Below are positions 34,995-46,899 of a DNA stretch of 64,000 nt, one piece after another. The DNA is from Saccharina japonica (lineage: Eukaryota; Sar; Phaeophyceae; Laminariales; Laminariaceae): NCBI GenBank assembly GCA_008828725.1, contig MEHQ01000646.1:322960-386959 (forward strand), in the 5' to 3' direction. Every line of letters starts with the position of its first letter. Within the stretch, counting starts at the first letter, position 1. Under the pieces are notes generated by a model. It saw nothing but the letters and a program-made list of their open reading frames with translations, was not told where the DNA came from and ran no database searches. Both the position numbers and the translations under genes were made by a program.

Positions 34995-35178
34995 TAGAAA
35001 ATGGCTGAATGAAGTGTTCTCACGATAAGAATGCAAGGCAAGAACCGTACGTAGTGGGGGAGTCTATTAATAGGAGGGAGAAGAGGCTACTTTGTGACCC
35101 CGGATCTAAGTTAGAACTATTCTTATAGGAAGGAGAGAGAAAGGAATAAGGGCGAAGATAATTCATGTTTTTCAGTCG
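34995..35178 (+). mobile_element. SINE family 1, truncated copy
   Basis: Contains GAATGCAAGGCAAGAACCGT, GTAGTGGGGGAG, GGCTACTTTGTGACCCCGGA and GAGAGAAAGGAATAAGGGCG. The A-rich end is degraded (AAGATAATTCATG). Confidence 0.7.
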
Positions 35179-35204
35179 TCGTAGGTCAATAGGCACTCTG
35201 TAGT

Positions 35205-35312
35205 TTCTTCTAAATGAACAAAATAATATGTGCTTGGGGGCTCGAAAAACCCAAAATCTCCAGCACTGCCTTGCGTGATCTCCGGGGCCTCCTCTCGCCA
35301 CGTACGCGCGTA
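35205..35312 (+). repeat. Dispersed repeat family C, copy 2
   Basis: TTCTAAATGAACAAAATAAT, GGGGGCTCGAAAAACCCAAA, GATCTCCGGGGCCTCCTCTC, GCCACGTAC. It directly follows a SINE family 1 copy. Confidence 0.6.
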
Positions 35313-35448
35313 CGTGTAGCTATATACATCATAGGGGCATTTCGGTTATACCATAAACACACATATTTTATACCAGGTACGAGGTATGCGAAGCATATCG
35401 TATCTCTAGCGCGCACGCTTTCAATATATATTATATTCAATAATATAT

Positions 35449-35520
35449 GGGGCAACTGCCAAAATCAGGTATACCTGATCCATTTGAGCCAAAATCAGGT
35501 AAATACTAAAACCAAGTAAA
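35449..35520. repeat. Fragment of the AAAATCAGGT inverted-repeat element
   Basis: GCCAAAATCAGGTATACCTG followed by AGCCAAAATCAGGTAAATAC; shares its core words with 35934-36135, and a weaker match lies at 41461-41500. Confidence 0.55.
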
Positions 35521-35933
35521 AAACGCACGCCACGAACGGTGTTTTTCAGGACTTTTTGGCTGTGAGAAATAATCAAACATGCTTTTGAATTTGCGCCTGA
35601 ACAGCAGAATGATAGCGAATGTGTGTGTCCTCCAAACTCTTGATAAATGGTGTATGTTATTTTCAGTACGGGTTTTAATACGTATGTATATAGTCGTAGC
35701 GACATTGATAGCATACGAACAAAACATCGAGTTAATTTGAGACTGAACTGCTCGCTTTCCGCACCGTGTCAGCAAGCAGCAGTACGTAATACCTGGTATA
35801 TTACAACAGGTCCATGGTGCTGTATTCGCGCGTATGATACGTTATGTAGTCGTTGTGGCGGATCGTATGTACCTAATGTGGTGATGTCTTCGTGTCGGGC
35901 GTATAGGAGACAGTGTACGTATGGCCTCTGATT

Positions 35934-36135
35934 GGCTCAAAATTCGCCAAAATCAGTTGAAAGCTAAACAAAGTAGACAAATCCAGGTGTACCTGACCAT
36001 TTCATGCCAAAATCAGGTACGATGTGAGGCTGGCCAATGAGAGGTGTCCTAGTGTGTGATTTGTACTTGGTTTTAGTGTAGTACCTGTTTTTGGCACCAA
36101 AGTGACCAGGTGTACCTGATTTTGGCTAAAGCCTT
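35934..36135. mobile_element. MITE-like element with GCCAAAATCAG ends
   Basis: The left end GGCTCAAAATTCGCCAAAAT and right end ACCTGATTTTGGCTAAAGCC are inverted. The interior carries CCAGGTGTACCTGA in both halves. About 200 bp, no ORF. Confidence 0.6.
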
Positions 36136-36152
36136 AATATATATATATATGC

Positions 36153-36205
36153 GAGAATCGAACTCACGGCCCAACCTTTGGTGATTACCCCAAGAGTGTA
36201 CAGTT
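36153..36205 (-). repeat. tRNA-like (B-box) fragment
   Basis: The minus strand reads GTGAGTTCGATTCTCGCATA, a good Pol III B box, after ACTCTTGGGGTAATCACC. There is no matching acceptor stem, so it is a tRNA-derived repeat rather than a tRNA gene. Confidence 0.45.
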
Positions 36206-36809
36206 GTTGTTGTTGTTATCTTCACATTAAACTCGTTTCAGTTGCTAATCCCTATAGTCTGATCTAGCAAGATCACGGCCTGTGGTCACAAAAGTGCTAG
36301 AGCCATCAGAGAATCCTAAAGAACACGTACACTTAGCAGGGAAAGGATACACAAGTCCGAAGAGGTACACCTAAAATCCCTACAGCATGTTATGCGTGTC
36401 CAAAACTGAACTACACGCCCGCAATCTCCATTCGACTACAGCAGCATCGTCCCCCTCCCCCCCCCTCCCACTCTTTACCAATGATTTTGCCGACTACAGC
36501 GTAACTACTGTCTGAAGTGCTGTCTGTACAAAAACACACGGTAGGCGTGGGAACAAGATGGAGCACGCAGCTGCTGTCTGAAGTGCTGCCGGAATGACAG
36601 TCCGCGGGCACAAAGTGAAAAAGAACAGCCAACCAAAGCCATCATGTCCATTGACAATTACCCGAATCTATCCTGAACGGTCTGTGTTAGGCACAGCATT
36701 ATAAACATCGACACTGATTAGGAATCGTTCCACATTGAAGGGGTCTTCCACGATCAGGCACACAATGAAGGCACCCGGGGTGTCCGCGCCATCTCTGCCG
36801 CGTCTCTCT

Positions 36810-37230
36810 ACAAAACCAGTGACGTCATCCACACCGACCCAACAACAACATTCGGGGGAAAAAGCGAAGAATTTGTCAACAGAAAACAGAAAAACAATAA
36901 TGTTCGTCCGTCACGGGTCGATGTCGTCCGTGCTCCGGATCGCTTCTCCTGTGCGCTGCTGTGCTGCTGCGCCGGCGCGCTGCTGTGCTGCTGCTCAGGC
37001 GCGCCGCTCCGGTGCCGCTCGGCCAGTCCTAGCACGACCACACTCGACCCGCTCCGTCCGTACACGCTCTCGTTGCTGTCCTTCCCAGTCGGCTCCTCGC
37101 TTTCTCTCTCGTTGCACTCAGGGTGCTTGGTCTGAAAAATAAAAATTCTCGCGCTGAAGGGATTGACCAGTCCGAACAACAGCTCGTCGCCACACGCTCC
37201 CTCCTCCTTTGATGGCGAAGCCAGGTTACT
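36810..37230 (-). CDS. Candidate exon, unknown Gln/Ser/Ala-repeat protein
   Basis: A minus frame runs from about 37230 to 36808. It reads LASPSKEEGACGDELLFGLV, NPFSARIFIF, then TKHPECNERESEEPTGKDSN and a short internal repeat EQQHSSAPAQQHSSAQ. A very good acceptor (TTTTTATTTTTCAG) lies at 37145-37132, so the exon could start with TKHPEC. No donor or family was identified. Composition is coding-like, but this is weak support. Confidence 0.25.
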
Positions 37231-37652
37231 GAGACAGTACAGCTCCCTCTAGCAAACACACCTAGGGCCGTGTACATAGTGTCCGTCCACCTTTCTGATG
37301 ACGTCTGCCTCCGCGCACAAAAGTGAGATGGACATTGCTGTCTACACCGACGGCCAAAACGGCCCGTGCATCTGAACGTTTGCGCCTAACGCACCAGTGC
37401 CGATCCAACTCTACCGCTGCACACGCTTCGCGGCGGGTGCGCAGCAGCAAGAAGGTATAGGTCCGCTTGAGGGTGAGCCTAGCCTTGCTCGCTAGAAAGA
37501 CCCCCCCCCTCGCTATGGGCCATGCCAAAGCAAAAACTTTGCCGAGGCAGCGAGGGGAAGAAGGGAAGAGTAGCCACTTGCCACTGCGTACCCTTTAGAC
37601 GCACATACGCTTCTTAGCGTGCGTGGGTACAATTTCGGGCATAGATAGTCAT

Positions 37653-37780
37653 GTTTTAATATTTATTGTGTGAAAAGGACTCGAAGGTTCACCAATCAGA
37701 CAGTGCAGTGAGAGAGAGCAGTCCGTGGCCAGGGGTGGCCCCGGATGTGAATACTGACAGGACTCGGTGATCGAGCCGCA
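37653..37780 (+). mobile_element. SINE-like family 2, copy 1
   Basis: About 115 bp homologous to 39345-39465: TGTGTGAAA, GATTCACTCACCAGACAG / GGTTCACCAATCAGACAG, GAGAGAG, GTGGCYCCGGA, GACARGACTCGGYGATYG. No A-rich tail is evident. Confidence 0.55.
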
Positions 37781-38131
37781 ACACACATAGAGTATGCCAT
37801 ATATGTGTCGTATTTATTATGAAATGAAGTATCGTGCGTCTCATGCCTGTTGAGCTGGTTATTTCAGTCGCCGTGGCTTAATCAGCTAAACAGCAGCAAC
37901 ATACACTCTGACTGTTTTGTCTGTGCAGTCCCTTCTAAACGAACAACATGTTTTATCTCTGTATCAGCAATGCAATGAATGGGTATCATGAGTTTCATGA
38001 CTATCATGATGATTATATCATGAGTGTCATGAGTAAACCATGTTGTGAGGCGAAAGTCGGAACGCTCCAACGGCGGCGTTGTAGATACTTACACTGTCCT
38101 TCATTGGCATCGTGTGGAAGGTAAAACGATA

Positions 38132-38190
38132 GTGACCAATGTTGAAGCTCATGCTGCACATTGTCGGATGGCAAATATAATAATACTACT
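38132..38190 (+). repeat. Copy of the non-LTR element's 3' tail
   Basis: GTTGAAGCTCATGCTGCACA and TTGTCGGATGGCAAA followed by ATAATAATA. The same 45-bp block ends the retrotransposon's 3' flank at 54074-54131. Confidence 0.65.
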
Positions 38191-38724
38191 AATAAAACGT
38201 ACCAGGAATAGTAGGGGAAGCTCATGGAAAAATATGGGCGGGAGAGGATACGCATCTTCTATGCATTTATGGGTTGATACTTACAGAATTTTGGTCGTTT
38301 CGTGGGTATTTCTTCGTTTTTTTGTCGAATGTCTTTTAAAACCGCGGAAACGTCGGAGAAGGCAGTGAAAAGTGTCCAGGAAGCCTCCCGCAAGACTTAC
38401 TGTAGGAACCCGTCGGATCGGGTTCCATGGACCTCGTCGGGGGCGATAATGACCGCTTGTTTGTTTTTTACATTTGTTTGAGAGGGAGGTCAAATACGTA
38501 CCAGGTATCCATTATCGGGCCGACGACTGGTATGTTTTAGGTCGTTCGCCCATCTACTCAACTTTTGCGAACGGTGAATACTCGTAGATTTATGTTGTTT
38601 TTGTTTAACCCAAAACACGCCGCCGAGCTCGGTAAAAAAGACAAAAAAAAAACAATCGGACACGGTTAAGGACCTGTGTAATCATAACATGGTTTACTCA
38701 TGATACAGAGGAAGCCTGTGTTTT

Positions 38725-38890
38725 GTGGTCGAAGCACCAGAACTCGTCGGCAATATCCGGGGCCTCCCCTCGCCACGTACTTGTATATTGCGTGCTAATA
38801 CAGCACACTATAATACCATAAATATGCAAAGTATACTATCCCCAGTACGCATGCTCGCAACAAATAAATACCAGGTAACTCGGGTATATG
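38725..38890 (+). repeat. Dispersed repeat family C, copy 3
   Basis: GGTCGAAGCACCAGAACTCG, TATCCGGGGCCTCCCCTCGC, CACGTAC, then TAATACCATAAATATGCAAA, TACTATCCC and ACGCATGCTCGCAA. The 3' half is shared with 40970-41105. Confidence 0.6.
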
Positions 38891-38996
38891 TGTATTAAAT
38901 GAAATGTTATTATTGTTACTACTGTATTATTATTGCCATCCTTAATGATGTGTAGCATATATTAATAGTATGACCTTCAACGTTGACCACTCATAA

Positions 38997-39065
38997 GCAC
39001 TAAAAGCACTAAAAGCTAAGAGCACTATACACACTAAAAGCACTACACGCACTGTAAGCACTCCC
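38997..39065. repeat. Tandem AGCACTAAA repeat
   Basis: About six imperfect units of 8-10 bp (AGCACTAAA, AGCACTATACACACTAAA, AGCACTACACGCACTGTA). Confidence 0.75.
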
Positions 39066-39271
39066 AAAGAAGAAACTATCACGGAAATAGAAGAAGCCCC
39101 ACGCAAAAGGTTAATCTCCCTTCTGTACGTACGTCCCTCCCACCTCTGCTCTACCACTGTACCAGGTAGTAGTACTTTGGTATCAACTATGATAAATCGA
39201 ACTCGTGACCCAATTTTTTGGCGTTATGCACAGTAGCACTATAACCATCAGCCTGTGTAGTTACTACGTAA

Positions 39272-39465
39272 CAAGGTGATGGGCTCAGTGGGTAGCTCAT
39301 TCGCTTTTAAACATAAGTTGCGCGGGTATATACGTACAATTCCCGGCATTATTGTCACATGTTCTTGTGTGAAACCGATGGCTCCAAGATTCACTCACCA
39401 GACAGAGTAGGCCGTGGAGAGAGGGTGGCTCCGGAGATGAGTGCTGACAAGACTCGGCGATTGGG
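39272..39465 (+). mobile_element. tRNA-headed SINE-like family 2, copy 2
   Basis: Starts with a tRNA-like head: GATGGGCTCAGTGGGTAGCT is an excellent Pol III A box, and TACAATTCCCGGCAT a weak B box. The ~115-bp body homologous to 37653-37780 follows. It therefore looks like a tRNA-derived SINE distinct from family 1. Confidence 0.55.
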
Positions 39466-39609
39466 CCCAAAATACGTATGTACATGCATTGCATATCTGG
39501 TCTGTTGTTTTCATTTTAAGGAAGTACGGTGTGTCCGCGTGTCTATAATATGTGTTGGGCTGCTCAAGTCACCGAGTGACTCAAGCGGCTCGACGGGCAC
39601 CGCGGTGTA

Positions 39610-39720
39610 GTTCCTTATACACGAACAAAATATAATATATGGGGCTCGAAGCACCCCAAGTTGTCGGCATTATAATAACTTGCTACTCTCCGGGGGCTCG
39701 AGTAGCGCCGGAGGTGAACG
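39610..39720 (+). repeat. Dispersed repeat family C, copy 4
   Basis: GAACAAAATATAATATATGG, GGCTCGAAGCACCCCAAGTT, CTCTCCGGGGGCTCGAGTAG. As at 35.2 kb it follows SINE-like sequence. Confidence 0.55.
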
Positions 39721-40140
39721 CACCACGGGGGAAAAATTACTTATTATCAATAATTTGTTGTCAACTACCTGGTACGTACGTACGTGGTATTATTGATACC
39801 TCCGTACGTGCTCGACCCGATTTTAGGTTCGTTCATGGATCTACGACCTCCAAGTGCTTCTCCAATCAAGATCAGGGCTAGCCGGACTATCAACTCCTAC
39901 TGCTGTAAAAAAAGGGGGCAGAGTGGTGGTGGTGCACACCCTGGTTGTTTTAGCCTTTATTCCAATTTTCGTTGCATTGTGTGCAGGGCCGAACCTTTGG
40001 ATCCGGTTCTCGTGATCGTATTGTCTGATAGAACGTTTGAGATGGGACAAAGAGTTGTAGGATCAGAGTGCGCAGCTCACCACCCGCCTGCAGAAAACAC
40101 GAAAGTCACCTCCTCCGCGTTGGGTCACCCTCTGCGAACT

Positions 40141-40460
40141 TTTTTTTTTTGTCCATCCCATTTATTATCTTCGCACTTCCGTCTTTCTCCCTCCCTCGTC
40201 GTAACTCAGATCCGGGGTCACAAAGTAGGCTCCTCTCCCTCCTCCCCCACTACGGTTCTTGCTTTGCATTTTTATCGCGAGAAGATTTCAACACTTTCTT
40301 CCCTCGTCAACTCTCGTCGAATTTTGCTTACCCACGCTATAATATGCGCTCTCGACAGTCGGTGTTATTTGATAATAAAAACCTCCAAGGGGAGAATTGA
40401 ACCCTCGACATCCGGCCTAAAATGCTTCGTGGCTACCAGTTAGACCACCGGGGCGACCGG
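40141..40460 (-). mobile_element. SINE family 1, full-length copy with tRNA-like head
   Basis: Minus strand, 5' to 3'. The head has CCGGTGGTCTAACTGGTAGC (A box) and GAGGGTTCAATTCTCCCC (B box). The body has TTCGACGAGAGTTGACGAGG, TGCAAAGCAAGAACCGTAGT and GACCCCGGATCTGAGTTACG. The end is ATAAATGGGATGGACAAAAA with an A10 tail. About 320 bp. Head, body and oligo-A tail together identify a tRNA-derived SINE. Confidence 0.8.
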
Positions 40461-40969
40461 CTAACTATACAGGTCTGTGAATAAGGTGCTTTGCGTATAT
40501 CAATAAAGAGCAGAAGAAGTCAAGATAGCGAGTACGAAAATCACCTAGCACGTGCTACGTCAAGAAGACCTGCTGCTACATTTACAGGGAGTATTACGTG
40601 TATTATTACTATTAATAGCAACGAACTGCATTTCAATACGGCGTTTATCATGGAGAGTGTCCAATGTCCAGTGTGTCCTTCGTACTTCGTACCCCTTACC
40701 TATACGACGAGTATCTATGTGCCCCTTTCGTGCGATCTGCTGTTTCGGTACACGTGATGACATGGGACGAAATCAATCAGAAATCGTTCTACAAGTAATA
40801 TCGTCTCATTGACCCTGGTAGCATCCAGGGGAGTCACCGGCCAGTAGTCAATCGCGAGAAAAAGTACACCTACTGTATTATATCACCACGCAGCTACGAG
40901 TAGCAAAGCTGAATATCGACCGGTCGGGAGATTTCACAGCTGACGTGTTTCTTAGTTTATTATTAATAA

Positions 40970-41105
40970 CATAACAGTCTCCAGGGCCACCCCTCGCCAC
41001 GTACCTGTATAATGTGTACAAAAGACCCTAATACCAGAAACATGCACCATGTACTATCCCTTGAATGCAAGCTCGCAAGTGATAAATAGAAATACCTGGT
41101 ATGTA
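40970..41105 (+). repeat. Dispersed repeat family C, copy 5
   Basis: GTCTCCAGGGCCACCCCTCG, CCACGTACCTGTATAATGTG, then ATGCACCATGTACTATCCC and AAGCTCGCAAGTGATAAATA, matching copy 3. Confidence 0.6.
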
Positions 41106-42024
41106 TGAAACGTTAGAAGATATTCGATTCATCTGAGAGGAACACGTACGATGCATTCTCGGAAAGCAAAGTTGATACCGTATGATATTAATGAAATGTG
41201 ATTGTTAATATTTTTGCACTCCTCGTTATTCTGTTAACATGGGAATCGTGGATGGCGGGCTGGCTCTCATAAATGAGTCGGAATACAACATTATGTTAGC
41301 CGACATGCCGATATTATCCCCCTTGAAATTAGACATACCAATATTTTTCGGCTTAAACATTTAAGGTTCGCGACTGAGACAAAACAGTTCCGTCCGATAG
41401 GAAGAGCTGGCGGGTTATCCATTATTCGCGTGTCAGAAGCGCATCCGTATAAAAAACGGGCAACATCCAAAAACAGGTGAACCTGTTCCGCTTGGGGGTA
41501 AAAATGGGTACAGTGAATGCTGAGACAAATTACTGTTGATAAAGGCCTTCACTCCATTAGCCCTGCGTTTGGTCGGAGAAACAGATGAACCTCAGAGTTT
41601 CCTGGCGCTTAGTGCACAGTCGTCGCTAGTAACACTGCTGATCGGTGACATAGTCGCCTGTAGTGCGTGGATCACAGCAGCAATACAAGTACAACGTGCT
41701 GCGGCGGTACAAGAAGTGCGGTATGTCCAATGCCGATTCGGTATGTACGCGGTGGAACCAGTCTGGATCAGCGCCTACGGTTTCGTGTGTACGGTGTACG
41801 GCGGTAACACAAATGGCCGGTTCGAGTTTACCCAAGCTATTGAGTAGAAAGTTGTTTGTTCCAGTTTTTTACGTAGGGTCGTGCCACGTGCCGGGGGTCT
41901 TGAGGCTTGGGAGCTCTGTGATCGATCGACCGTGCACACGCACTCCCCATTGGCTTCTTACCCTTTCTTCTCCTCCTGATTACCATCCTGTTCTCGTGGA
42001 CAAGACGCACAATCAACACTGGTC
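41106..42024. other. Intergenic, no supported gene
   Basis: Short open frames only. 41461-41500 weakly resembles the AAAATCAGGT element. Confidence 0.55.
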
Positions 42025-42112
42025 TTAACCCCTTAAGAACTGGTCCCACGAAATTGGGGACAAACTACTTGGAATTAGTGTAGAACATTTTTTTCAGTTC
42101 TGAATGGGATAA
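42025..42112. mobile_element. TTAA-flanked MITE, copy 2 (88 bp)
   Basis: TTAACCCCTTAAGAACTGGT at the left, TTCTGAATGGGATAA at the right (TTAA degraded to ATAA). The interior GGGGACAAACTACTTGGAAT TAGTGTA matches copies at 27105 and 63951. Confidence 0.8.
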
Positions 42113-45100
42113 GCGCCATTCTTCTTTCAATATGATAATTTCTGAGGGCTGAAGCTCGAACAACAACCAGTTGATTCGACACCGACTGAACTGCTTACCT
42201 CTTCGGCGGGATACCTGGTCTCAACCAGGAGGCGGGCAAACATGCCCATGAGGGTGGATTCGCTAAGCCAGTAGTTAGTCGCTCAATTGAGGAGCCCCCC
42301 CGTTTGTCATATTGTATTTAGGCAAAAAACGCACCCTCCTTTCATGGGTGTGGTTACGTATACGCGGTGCTACTTATCTACGGGCCTGATGCAGTTTTCT
42401 ATGCCGGGGGGGGTGTTCTTCATTTTCATGCATGGCCGTAATCGTGTGACCATAGGCCAGCGCGCGTGCTTTGTGCCGAAACACGCCTCCTCGACGGAGC
42501 TCCTTGCATAAGGAGACAAGCAATTGCTTATGTTGCAGATTTGTATGCGATGGATACTGAATAGTATAGTCGTTATGAACTTGCGGGTAGTTCCAAATGG
42601 CGATCACATACCGAATCTCGCTGAGTCTGTTCGTCGACGTCGCTTGTTCGGTGAGCGCGAAGGGTTAGGGCTATAGCACAAGCTTGAGGTGTACGAGGAC
42701 CCCTACCGTAACGCTGACGATCTATGCCCGGTATTGGCAAGAACCATAACCCCACACCACCGTCGGTGCCACGCGGAAGGGCCTAGGGGGAATAAAGTCG
42801 AGACAGGAACACCATACGTACATGCCCATGATGTGTCCCCTTAAGATTTGTCACCGTCACATAATGGCGGAACGGCCGCCATTGTATCTGCCGACTACGA
42901 TAAGTACGACGTACGCAAGCATCTCAGCATGGATATGGTTGCTGGGGCACGCTTGTTTTCCTTGACGTTTCGCAACAATACGAAACTTCCGTGATGGTGA
43001 CCATCGTCACCCTGCCGAGCAGGAGAACGGCCAGCGCATTGCTGTTATCACTTGAACTCATCGCCCCAAAACTAGTCCGGTCTGTGGTGGTCACAGGACA
43101 GCCTCCACAACCTCCGGGGAGGAAAAGTATCTCATGAACAAAACAAAACAAAACCGATCCGAGATTTGTTATGGTGTTTTTCCACAGCTCACGTGTTGTG
43201 GGCGTCGAACGCCGGTGCCCTGGCGACGGCTTCTATTTGCCAGGCCGGAATACGTTCTTCATGTTCGTCCTTGAAGTTTGTTTCAGCACTTGGAGACGTT
43301 TTTCCCCTTCATACCTGCTCCGGGCCTAGAGTGATGTCTGCAGTTTCCGCGTCCAGGATGTCTAAACCGAGCATCATACCCTGACAGCATGGCGAGAATG
43401 TTCGAAAAATAATCATGACCTGCTAGGGGGTGGGTGACATTAATCTCTTACTGACCTAAGCTAGTTTGAATGGACGGCCACTGCTTGTTTTAGTGAGAGA
43501 CGATATTTAAATAATATTGTACGATAGGAGCTATGGTTGGTTAGACATATTGTCGAAGGGTGGGATTCACGTGATTGTATATGGGCTGTGACTAAATAGT
43601 CCGGGAAGCTGGTGGGGGTATTTAAAAAAGTGCAGGGCGTCAGCAATCACGACGAATGCTCTGTATTTCGAACGTGAAGCCTGAAGCGCGGGTGCCTGTC
43701 GTGGTCCTGGTGTAAGCATTGTTTCATATCGCTGGAATTATGTTTTAGTGGGCGAATGTACCATACACAGCGTTTCCGACTAGACGCCTGATGCGCCTGT
43801 ACTTGGTTGGGCGACAGGAGTATGCCCTGTAGGTCCAACGACAATCGATATATGATAACCCAACCGTCTAATAAGGCCAGGAGGCAAACACATCAACAAG
43901 CAGCATATCAATCATAATACATCAATATAAAAAGATCGCGCTGCGTTGATGGTAATTCCAAACGCCCATCAACGATGCACGCCAACCTCCCCACGACTAC
44001 TGTAGTTGAATTGTTCTTGGATTGGAGGGGCCTCAGCTGAAGCGTTACCCAAGATGATACTCGCACGCGTTTAATACTGCTTTCTACCTGGTATACATAC
44101 TAAGTATATACCCAGGGCGTGACTATACTGGTTTTATTGGGCTGCACTTTCACTTTCCTCAAGGTCGGGCGTCGGTCGACTTACTATTACAGTAGGATAG
44201 AGACCCTTCAGTGGGGAGCCCCAGTAATTCAATGTTATTGATGCACCCGTACCCTCGTAGAATGTATTGCAGCTATCCAAACATCGTTGGGTTGGATGCG
44301 CGGTTTTCAAGGTTAGCCGAAAAATGCCTATAGGTCGAAGCAAGGCTTCTCAGCTACATACCCATACCGCACACGCGTTTACCGCCTTTTGTTTCAGGCA
44401 AGAAATCGGCCAAACGTGCGTACCTCGTAAGAAGCATCACACGCCCAAGCTTGTTTGGAATCGTGAAGCTTTCGAAGATTGCCGTATACTGTATGTGACG
44501 GTGTCGACCCTCGAACAACGTTGTATCACAATACTAGTAGGTTGTGTAGGCATTGACAACGCTGTACGTGTAAGTTATTTCACTGTGCGGTATATAGCCC
44601 AATCGCCAGCTTCCAGGATACAACGAGAAAATGCTGGGGTAAGCCCCGGGAATTACCCAGTATGTTGTCCTCGCGATATTTTCGCTGACATGATCAATAC
44701 AGTTGTTGTTCCAGGCAACCGTACCAGATGGAAGCGAAGACACAGCCATATCCCACCTGCCACGATCTCTCTGGCACGAATATCAGAACACCCGTAAGCA
44801 TCAAACGCCTCCCACACTCGAATACCTTCCATGTTAACGAGCAACAATGCAACACGGAAAGAAAACAGGGCGAAATGCCGCGAACGATAACGCCGCATAG
44901 CAGAAATAAACACGAACACAGGACACGCAGTGACACGTATTATTAGAAGATTTATAAGAATACCTTTCTTCCACAGTTTTGTATACATAATCCAAGAAGA
45001 TACCCAAGCCGTAACATCCACAAATCGAGCTGCGTGTGCTGTTTCTATCACGCCTACTTACAGTAGGAGTTGTACATGAATTTCTCGCCCCATGAGCGTT

Positions 45101-46850
45101 TGATGTAACGCGTAAAGCGAAAATATAAAATCAAAGTTAACAACCCTCGAGAAATTCCGACTCATTAACCCTCTCAAGTGTTGTGCATATTATCGTTCGT
45201 GAAAATCTGCTGTTTTTTTAACGTTGAATGTGAGGAGATAACAAGCTATGGCGAGAGACCCTCAGCCCTCAACCCGTTGGGGCTTCAGGCGGAGAGAGAT
45301 GTCGCAAGTCGAACGTACGACGATTCTAGCCTCGACTCCACACCGAAGACCAGTGCAGTGTAGGGAGCTCTACTACACGAGCGTAGCATTTTGATATGTT
45401 TGCTGCTGCATGCGCTTCCAATGCAGTCGCTAACTACTGTAAGATCGCGCGCTTGTCGATATGGTGGTATATTACTTGGTATTACTTCGTACGCATGCAC
45501 CCCCAAACGTGTTACTTCTTACCTCGACGTAGTAGCGGTTGGCGTACAGAAGTAGGCACCCCATAGAAAGGAAGTGGGCGTGACCGTTTGGTCCATCCTA
45601 CGCTGATCGATTCTCTCGCGCTGCCACGAACCCGTCAAGAATCAAGTCGGAGGCAGGCAGGCGCGAGACAAAGGCAGCGAGAGGACGGAGAAGAGCGTGA
45701 AGAGATCGTACGTGTTATTAATAGGGTAGAGGTACTGTACCTTTTGTTTTTTAGTGAAACGCTCTCGGAATGACGGGAGGCGGCTCCTTGACCCAAACCT
45801 GTCGCAATGTCATTCCTGCGTTAAATATATTGTTCTCCCCCCTTTGCGAAATTAATTAATCCACACTAGCTCAAGTAGCTAACTAATTAGTTTCATTCAC
45901 CCCCATCCACACTACAGTCCTCAGAGTCTTCCAACTGGTACTACTGTAACGGTACTATCACAGAAGTGGGTATTGTGATTGAATGAAGAACGAAGCATCC
46001 TCAACAATGAACAACAAATACCACAGCAGCACTATATATTTCGTTGTTACTTGGCAAAGGGTTCATCATCCGGTAGTACTTTTATTTTCCTCCAAAATAT
46101 GATTTTGGGTGACTTACTATTAGTATAGAGCTCCTCGAGTGACCGCCCTCACAAAAAGGATGGTGCACCTGCATGCAGGCTACCCTGGCATGCGGCCTTC
46201 GAAGGGTGCACACCACAAACGGCCATTGCTACGGTATGAATATTGCCTACATGCGGTGACGTTTCTTAGATCCGTCACTTGAGTAATTCCACTGTATATC
46301 TGACCTTCAACACCTCACACCAGGAAGCATTGGAGATCAAAGCCTGCACACACATCCGTGAGTGAAGATATTGCTTCCATATACAGTGAGTATACAGCTC
46401 CTCAGGCCAGGACCCCTGCCAGCGAGAGACCTCTTGGTCTCCAAGAAAGGAACAACACGTCGCGCACACGGCACAAATACGCAGTGCGGCAAGCAAATGT
46501 TTGGATAGGTCCTATGAAATGCTTTCGAACCACGATCACAATAGGTGGGGACACGCGGAAGAACCTGATATCACACAATTGGAGGAAGGGCAACGCGAAG
46601 ATGCACATATAACCCCGTCTTCAATACCAGGTAGCTTCCGAGGACCCTCCCGCGTGTGGCGGGGGAGCTCTGTATACTCGTCACAAAGTTAAGGCGACTT
46701 GGATTAACAAGAACAATATTCAACCCATGAGCTAAGCCCATAACCTAAGCGTACAGTAGGCCTACAGTGGGTACAGTCTACAAACACAACCAAGACCAAG
46801 ACAAATTACAAACACAAAATGGTATTTGCAGCGAGCTATCGGGTAACGTA
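42113..46850. other. Intergenic, no supported gene
   Basis: The longest frames are 176 codons (plus, 44267-44797) and 132 codons (minus, 45051-44653). Neither shows a motif, signal peptide or convincing splice sites. A TTAGGG-like word lies near 42664. Confidence 0.45.
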
Positions 46851-46854
46851 AGGA

Positions 46855-46896
46855 GTCAGTAGGCAGTAGTCAGTAGTCAGTAGTCAGTAGTCAGCC
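46855..46896. repeat. Tandem heptamer AGTAGTC x ~6
   Basis: AGTCAGTAGGCAGTAGTCAG continuing as five perfect 7-bp periods. Confidence 0.85.
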
Positions 46897-46899
46897 GGA

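Noticed and set aside
36153-36205. Functional tRNA gene
   Set aside because: Only a B-box-like end is present, with no cloverleaf.
37262-37528. RNase H-like plus-strand text (VYTDGQNGP) near 37340
   Set aside because: A single short resemblance without flanking motifs; too weak to call a retroelement.
40385-40460. Functional tRNA gene
   Set aside because: A and B boxes are present but the acceptor stem does not pair and the sequence continues into a SINE body with an A tail.
44267-44797. 176-codon plus-strand open frame
   Set aside because: No domain, signal or splice sites recognised; the opposite strand is also largely open.
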